A program made the position numbers and the translations under genes. Shown here one piece after another: positions 58,069 through 64,000 of a stretch of DNA of 64,000 nucleotides. The stretch comes from Panaeolus papilionaceus. Lineage: Eukaryota; Basidiomycota; Agaricomycetes; Agaricales. Under the pieces are notes generated by a model that searched no databases, was not told the DNA's origin, and was given only the letters and a program-made list of their open reading frames with translations. The DNA lies in NCBI GenBank assembly GCA_015501605.1, contig JADNRZ010000001.1:1922001-1986000 (forward strand). Reading direction: 5' to 3'. Each line of letters begins with the position of its first letter. The first letter of the stretch is position 1.

Positions 58069-61000
58069 TTACACTGATCCCCTGGTCAGAATATCTTGGA
58101 TTTGCTTTAAAACCGTGGGGTCTGAATTGTTTAGGTATCTTTGGAAGTTCATGCCTCCTTGGATATTTTTCGCGATTTCTAGCCGCTCTGCCACAAATTT
58201 GACGAGAATCGCAGTGCGAACAATATCACAGTTGTATACCTATGAAACAGCATGAACACGATAACAGGCACTAAATGGGATGCAAAACTTACTTCCTTTC
58301 GGCGGTCGTATTCAGGCGTAGATTCACTCCCCTTGTAGAATGAATCTGGGACGGCGTCTAGGTCCCAGAAACGCACGAGGTCGTCAGGAGATGAGGGATG
58401 GCTGTGGGATGAGAGTGTTAATAATGATGTTCATCAAAGAATCTACAGCCATACATGTCGTTATCATCCGTCTCGGGTCTTGCTTGGGCCTCCTTAATTT
58501 CTCCAAAGACATCGAGCCACATGTTAAACGTTTCTGTTGGCAAACGGGATAATACCTCTGGTCTGCCGGTTGAAACAAGACCAGCAGCTCCCATAGCAGT
58601 CAGCTTCCTATGTCGAGGTTCGCTCATGTTGTCAAACTAAGGCAATGAACACCTGGACTTGCTGTTAATAAAATTCACGCACTTTACCCCACCACTGGTC
58701 CAGTAAAAGATCATAGAGTGTACTCTCGGGTTGGCCGAGTGTTTCAGCTGAGGCCTTCATCAGGTTCTGGAACATTTGTGTATCCGACACAACGATCCTA
58801 GAGAACAAATATATGTGTTCCACGAGAACGAGGGTATCACTCTGACGTATGTTAGTCAGGTTCGTCGGTTACAAGAAATTGTGTAAACCATACTTCACCG
58901 GCCACCAATGTTTTGAGAAGATATGGGAATAGACCAGATGAATGCAGTGCCTCGCCCCATAACCCCGAGGGGGTTATTTGGACGACAACACCCAATGTTT
59001 TGACCAGGTCCTTCGCATTTTGATCAATAGGCTTGTTGTTGAACGCCATTTCGAATGCTTTGAATACGTCCTGGGCATAGAGCTGGCAGCCATTGTGGTT
59101 AGAGGTTCGCTAAGCATTGGAATAACCACTCACAGAGAGAAGGGGGCCTGCCGCCAATAGGAAGTACGATTCCAGAATGTCAGTCAAGCTTCCCAAGAGG
59201 TCAAGATTTGTGGAAAGCAAGTTGATTGCCATTGGGAACAACCTCAACAGACCCGTATCAGTTGCGTTATTGAACACAGGACTGTTACGGAGTGCAGCTA
59301 GCCAAAGCACTACAGCGTCTTCCTCTAGCTGTACCATCGCCTTCCAAAAGTTTCTCAGCATAGTTCTGGTCACGAAAAACAGGAACAAACCTCCTGTGTG
59401 GTGCTCTCCTTGATGAGTGATTCGACTAGTCCGGTTAAAGCATTTGATTGTTCTCGTGTGGCCTACGAAGTGACTGAAATGAGCGAAAATCAGATAAACG
59501 CCACGGTTTGCAAATACCTCAACCAGTTTAGTAACAGTGATTAATAGCGACGATTTCAACATGAAGTCCTTTTCGCTGCTCAGCCCTGGGTTTATCAGGA
59601 ATGAGGTGTTGCCCAACAGTGTCAGAAGAGAAGATCGAAGCTCACAGAGACCAGGGATTGGTTCAGTAATGACAGCTATGAACGGTTGTATCTGTGAGAC
59701 ATCAATATTGAAAATGTGTTTTCAGAACTGATATAAATTACTCTTCTCCCAGATTGCTCGATAACGACGTTCAACGTGTCTGCTACTCTTCGTTTACTTT
59801 CGAGTGTGTCGGCTTCTCCCATCAACTGGATGAGCTGATTAATAGTCGTTGCCAGGTATGGCTCGAAAGCCTGAGGGTCAAATTGCAGTACCTGCAATAA
59901 TCATGGATCAAATGACGCTTATTAAAATCTGAAACACCACGTACATCGACACACTCCCTCAGCGACATAGCTGCCGTCAAACGTACAACCGTATCCGTGC
60001 TCTGACCTCTGTCCTGTAAGAGATGGACCAGAATCTCCCAGATCTTAGGGTTGTTTGGAGGGGTACATTCAGCGGAGACCCATTTTCCGATCAACCAGGC
60101 GATGCGTCTCTTGATGATGGGGTAGCTAGTATTGACTGTAAGCATACGTCGGTACAACATACATCCAGCTACTTACGTCGGATTTGTGTCATGGGCTTGT
60201 TGATAAAAGATGGTCTGCAGACAAGCTTCGAAAGGAATTTGTCCGTGGAGGCGATTAGCACATCGTCCTATGGCACAATACAAAGCTTCCTTCTGGACGA
60301 CACTTCCCAAGTTGGCTGCGGGAAGAGCTATATTGTGTCAAGGTGAGCATGCAAAACAATTATGCAGGGCGTCTTACACTTACGGGCAGCAGCTTCGAAG
60401 GTTGACTTTAGGAGGGGCACTACAAAATCAGCGAATTGATTGCAAAGCTGTGTTGTCAGCCTTTCGGCGCACGCCTACGAACAATCAGCATCACCTCATT
60501 AAGGGATGGTTTCAAACGCACTCTGATTTCATACTCCCACTGGTCGTTTTCTTTGTCCTCCAGATTGACCCACTCTTCAGGGTCTGCCATCCAACTTTCT
60601 AAGTCCCCCGTATTCAGAAGCATGAACCTTGAAACCAGGATTTCGACCGCATTTCTGACAAAGGTCTCTGACAACGCTAGGCAAAAGCATCAATAAATGA
60701 CGATTGACCACAGAAAGGAGCCACAAACAATTTTTGTTTGGAATTCCATTTCGCTTCAATGGTGTCCACTGTGACAAGCTTTCCTTGAACAATACCATTC
60801 CCTGAACCAGGAATTTCACTGGGAACAAGGCCTCATCGGAGTCTGGAGAAATTTTCAGTATTTGCCTATTGCAAGTCGACAGCGGAGTTACCAGAGATGT
60901 AAGTTTGAGGATACTCTTTCGCTTCAACTACTTGCGACCAATAGTACAGAATTAATTCAGGGGAGCCTTCACAGGATGCAAACCTTTCTGGCTGGAGTTG

Positions 61001-62241
61001 TTGGATTCGTCGAAAAAATTTTCCGAAAAGACGAAGGTGTCTGGTGTAAATGATGATGGTTTCAGCAGATTGACTATCTGGTTGGAGATTGTTTTCGATG
61101 AACGACGAAAGCAGAGATCTGCGAAGTACCGTTAAGGTTTTCACCTGAGCAATCGAGCTATTGAATAGGATGGAAAACTGATAATCATGAGCAGAGAGAA
61201 GTAGGTACAGGTAACAACACACCCAATTATCACGCTCTTCCCGAGTTTCTTTAGGTAGTTGTCCAGCTTTGTTCCACAGCCAGACGGCCATTTTAACGAG
61301 GCATTTGAAAACCAGATGGCACAGTCGGATATCATCGTACAACTTTTGTGAATTTAAATTGGGGCCCGTAATTTGTTCTGGGGTGAATATAGACGCCATT
61401 CCTGAGTAATAGCGATAAAAGACATCTTTGAGCTCTGCAGTGATCTGATGTGAAAGTCAATAGGAAAGATAGCCGCGATCAGGATGAACACTTACTTGAG
61501 ACATGACCTTAACTCCGTTCAAAAGCTTCATGCTCGCGAATTCCTTCAATATATCGTTGAGTAGTTGGAGGCTTCGACGGAGCCTCAGTGTAGCTTGCGG
61601 GTGGTCCACATGCGCCTGGTAGCGCTGTTCTAAGCTGGTATTTATTATCTGAACAAGATCATGCACAAGTTGTGGCCTGAAAATATTTTCGGATGAAAAT
61701 TGACATATAGGCGATAATGCAGGAGAGATGGTAAGCTGACCACTGTTGTGGATAGTCCGTTCTGGCGAGTTTAGACACGACTAAATTATTGCATTCTGCG
61801 ATCTGTGGATATGAGAAACATTCACATTAGCAAGTGGTGATAAAGGGCTAACCGTTTCATCTCGTTCATCTATGAAGGACAGACAACGCTGACGGATGTT
61901 GGATCTGAGTTCGTCAGACAAAAGCCTTTCATAATTCCATTAGTGTGATTCAACACAACGTATTCAGGAAATTACCTGCGTGATCTCCAATGGCCTACCA
62001 CAGCGTTTTTGAACTGAATAATGGCTTGTTGGCGAATGGCGATGGGTAGAGTGGCATTGGCAGCAATTTCCTGTAAGGCATCGTAGCACCCAAACATATC
62101 CAGCATTTCCTTTAAGCGCTTTGTAGATGCCTGAATGACAGATACATCCTGAGAAGCAGCAGCCCTGATAACCTGATATACTTCTTCTCGAGACACCGAC
62201 TGGACGTTGGCGCCCATCGCGATAGATCCGCGAGAATCCAT
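58069..62241 (-). CDS. KAP120: Importin-beta family nuclear transport receptor, Kap120/IPO11-like
   Basis: Kap120/importin-11 carries cargo such as ribosomal and ubiquitin-conjugating proteins through nuclear pores with Ran-GTP. The ATG at 62241 starts MDSRGSIAMGANVQSVSREEV; after it come EEVYQVIRAAASQDVSVIQAS and LQEIAANATLPIAIRQQAIIQFKNAV, the importin-beta N-terminal (Ran-binding) signature. The helical HEAT repeats follow through about 15 exons: RRSLQLLNDILKEFASMKLL, FKCLVKMAVWLWNK, AVEILVSRFMLLNTGDLESWM, DQWEYEIRVRLKPSLNEV, AVLQFDPQAFEP-like segments, and LLSTNLDLLGSLTDILESYFL. The C-terminus ends ILTRGSV. Estimated length is about 1000 residues, the right size. Exon borders in the middle are approximate. 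Orthology with Kap120 rather than another karyopherin is inferred from the N-terminal blocks and the DPEEWVN region. Confidence 0.88.
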
Positions 62242-62562
62242 TGGTAGACGGTTTCTGTCAGAGGGGCAGTGTTGTGATGTCTCCTATGACGTAACTTTGG
62301 TAGATAGGCGGCGCAGGTGTTGGAACGGGGGTAAGGTTGTAAAATGTATCTCAAGGGTTGCGATTAAGGTATCCGTGCTTCAAATGCTGCCAGTGGTCAA
62401 TGAGGGTCATGTAAATAACACAGCCAAATAACGCGTCGTCGCGTGAATTAGGAGATAACTTTCCCAGACCTGACTGTTAACGTTTATGAGCAACCACCAT
62501 CTACCTGTCTATCGTTTTGTGTCTTGAAGCTTGTTCCATTATTTAACATTTAACCTTCTCAT
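62242..62562. promoter_or_regulatory. Divergent promoter region
   Basis: This is 321 bp between the importin and the SLX4-like start. It has a small open frame on the plus strand that I reject, and no CACGTG or TATA box that I could find. Confidence 0.4.
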
Positions 62563-64000
62563 ATGCCAGCCTCTAGCTACCGACGTGCTTTGGGTGTTGA
62601 GGTTTTGGAGATTGTGGAGGACTCCGAACCAGAAAGGGAGGAACAGCGGAGAAATTTTAGGAAAGGCAGCCACACCGTCAAGGGCAAGAAAATCTCAGTA
62701 ATTGAGCTTTCAGGTATGCTATAATATTCGACGTAGTCCAAGAATCTCTATTCATTGAAAAGAAGATTCTTCTGATTCAGATACTCCAGCACGATTACCA
62801 CACACCGCAGCAATAAACATCAAAACGAATTCTTCCGATAACGCTGCTGGAGCCTCAGGTGGAGGAATGCTCGAACCTCAATCTCATCACATGGAACGTT
62901 CTGAGGGCTTAAACCTGCAACAATTTGCATTCCAACACACGGGTTCATCAGCATCTAAGGTGGTAACCAGACCACCCACCGTCATACTCCGGCCAGTAAA
63001 AGTTGCTCGGCCACTCTCTGATGAGCAGAGTGATATTGCGCCCAACGACGTTGAAGGTCTCACTGCCTGCGTCTCGTGTGAAGTGAAATGGACAGCTAGG
63101 AAGACCTCTGTGCAGAAATTAGCACATATTCTCAGTTGCGCGAGGCAACATGGTCTTGAGATCCCCACTGTCAAAGTGTTGATTCACAAGCAAACTCGAG
63201 ATCATTCGAGCACATCTCGTGGTCCTAGACAACCGACACAACCAGCGCCACCAGTTCTTCCAAATGCACCCCAGATATCAAAAACATTATTTGAAAACGT
63301 TGCCCCAATGATTCAGCCGAATAAGCGGAACGCTCAGAAAGAACCACCAACCTTACTTTCAACGCCAAGGTCGGGTCGTGATGCCATTCTCTCCAAAGCA
63401 CGAGCAATTCTATATGACACCAACCTCCCATCATCTGGTCTTCTCGACAGCGCCTCCTTCCAACACCACAGGACCAATGATGAGGACGAGGTGACGACCT
63501 CCGACTCACTTCAATTTGGCCAAAGTTTGCTTGGTCAACGACTACCATCCAATAAACCCGGTTTCATCTCGAAGTCATATGACATGGCGTTTGCCTCAAT
63601 ACCAACAGACGGGAAATCAATCACTGCCGCAGAAGAATCAGAGTTGATTAATCACTTGTGCGTGACATGACGTAGAAGCACAGAGAGCGAAGTGACGCTG
63701 ATATTGCTGTTCCTGCCCCTTTTACCTGCGATATTCTAATATAGCTCAGTTCTTAGCGTTGGTTTAAGCCCGGGCGATGCAGCGAGGACAGTGCCAAAGG
63801 TAAGGTGTGCGCCTTTTGATTGATCCCTTGTAGCGCCTTTAACTTTTCCATGGCCTTTTGTCCTGGCCTATGTGATCGTTAGCCTCAAGGGGGCCACTAC
63901 GAAAGGACACGGGGGCAGCTTGTTGTTCAGACACCTAAGAAAATCCGGACTTCCCCAGCTTTTGATGAGACATGGACAGCGTATATGACGGATTGTATCC
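62563..64000 (+). CDS. SLX4-like nuclease scaffold, 3' partial
   Basis: The ATG at 62563 starts MPASSYRRALGVEVLEIVED. At least four exons are visible, and the last one stays open to the right edge (PKKIRTSPAFDETWTAYM), so the 3' end lies outside the window. Residues about 140-190 hold CVSCEVKWTARKTSVQKLAHILSCARQHG, a Cys-x2-Cys and His-x4-Cys arrangement like the ubiquitin-binding or small zinc finger of fungal SLX4. The rest is acidic, Ser/Pro-rich and disordered, with a short SRGPRQPTQPAPP linker. SLX4 activates the SLX1 nuclease on branched DNA during repair. This call rests mostly on the zinc motif and layout. The characteristic C-terminal SLX4 domain would lie outside the window. Introns occur at about 62713-62778, 63658-63770 and 63803-63882. 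Confidence 0.55.

Overview
This window is ordinary nuclear chromosome DNA from a filamentous basidiomycete, most likely an Agaricomycete mushroom (inferred). Genes are dense on both strands. Most are split by many introns of about 48-65 nt with GT(A/G)NGT donors, and the gene set (Bsd2, Prm10, Pex2, xylitol dehydrogenase, GH18 chitinase, glutaminase A, class I photolyase, cobalamin-independent methionine synthase) is fungal. I see no tRNA, rRNA, CRISPR array, intact transposon, virus or secondary-metabolite cluster. About 27 protein-coding genes are supported; the first and last run off the window.

Layout. 1-10 kb: mitochondrial ribosome-recycling GTPase MEF2/GFM2 (partial), an unassigned nuclear-type acidic protein, xylitol/sorbitol dehydrogenase, a Ran1/Sks1-like kinase and MET6, whose first intron appears to be GC-AG. 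10-20 kb: a small Ser-rich ORF, photolyase PHR1, ribosome-rescue factor DOM34, TXNDC9/Plp1, and a long protein with several Cys-x2-Cys pairs. 20-27 kb: a divergent pair of secreted hydrolases (GH18 chitinase, glutaminase A-like) and an AT-rich tract with possible coding relics. 27-37 kb: a Pro/Ser-rich protein, a WTAP/Mum2-like coiled-coil protein, STEEP1 divergent from an AVO2-like ankyrin protein, and a SUT-type sugar transporter. 37-43 kb: DPH6 (with RidA domains) divergent from FRS1, the Phe-tRNA synthetase beta subunit. 43-51 kb: a tandem pair of GT8-like membrane glycosyltransferases, EMC10, a small hypothetical, and BSD2. 51-64 kb: a GNAT acetyltransferase, PRM10, FRS2 (Phe-tRNA synthetase alpha), PEX2, importin KAP120/IPO11 and an SLX4-like protein that leaves the right edge.

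Themes. Five genes serve translation (MEF2, DOM34, DPH6, FRS1, FRS2), and both subunits of the cytosolic Phe-tRNA synthetase lie within about 16.5 kb. Several neighbours share short divergent promoters: DOM34/TXNDC9, STEEP1/AVO2-like, DPH6/FRS1, EMC10/hypothetical, FRS2/PEX2. Several convergent pairs end within 45-100 bp of each other.

The most unusual observations concern splicing: an inferred GC-AG intron in MET6, and stop-free introns with length divisible by three in GT8 copy 2 and PRM10. In GT8 copy 2, retention would insert 21 residues directly after the catalytic DxD motif. I found no convincing new multi-gene system. All exon structures were assembled by eye from frame continuity, splice consensus and family resemblance.
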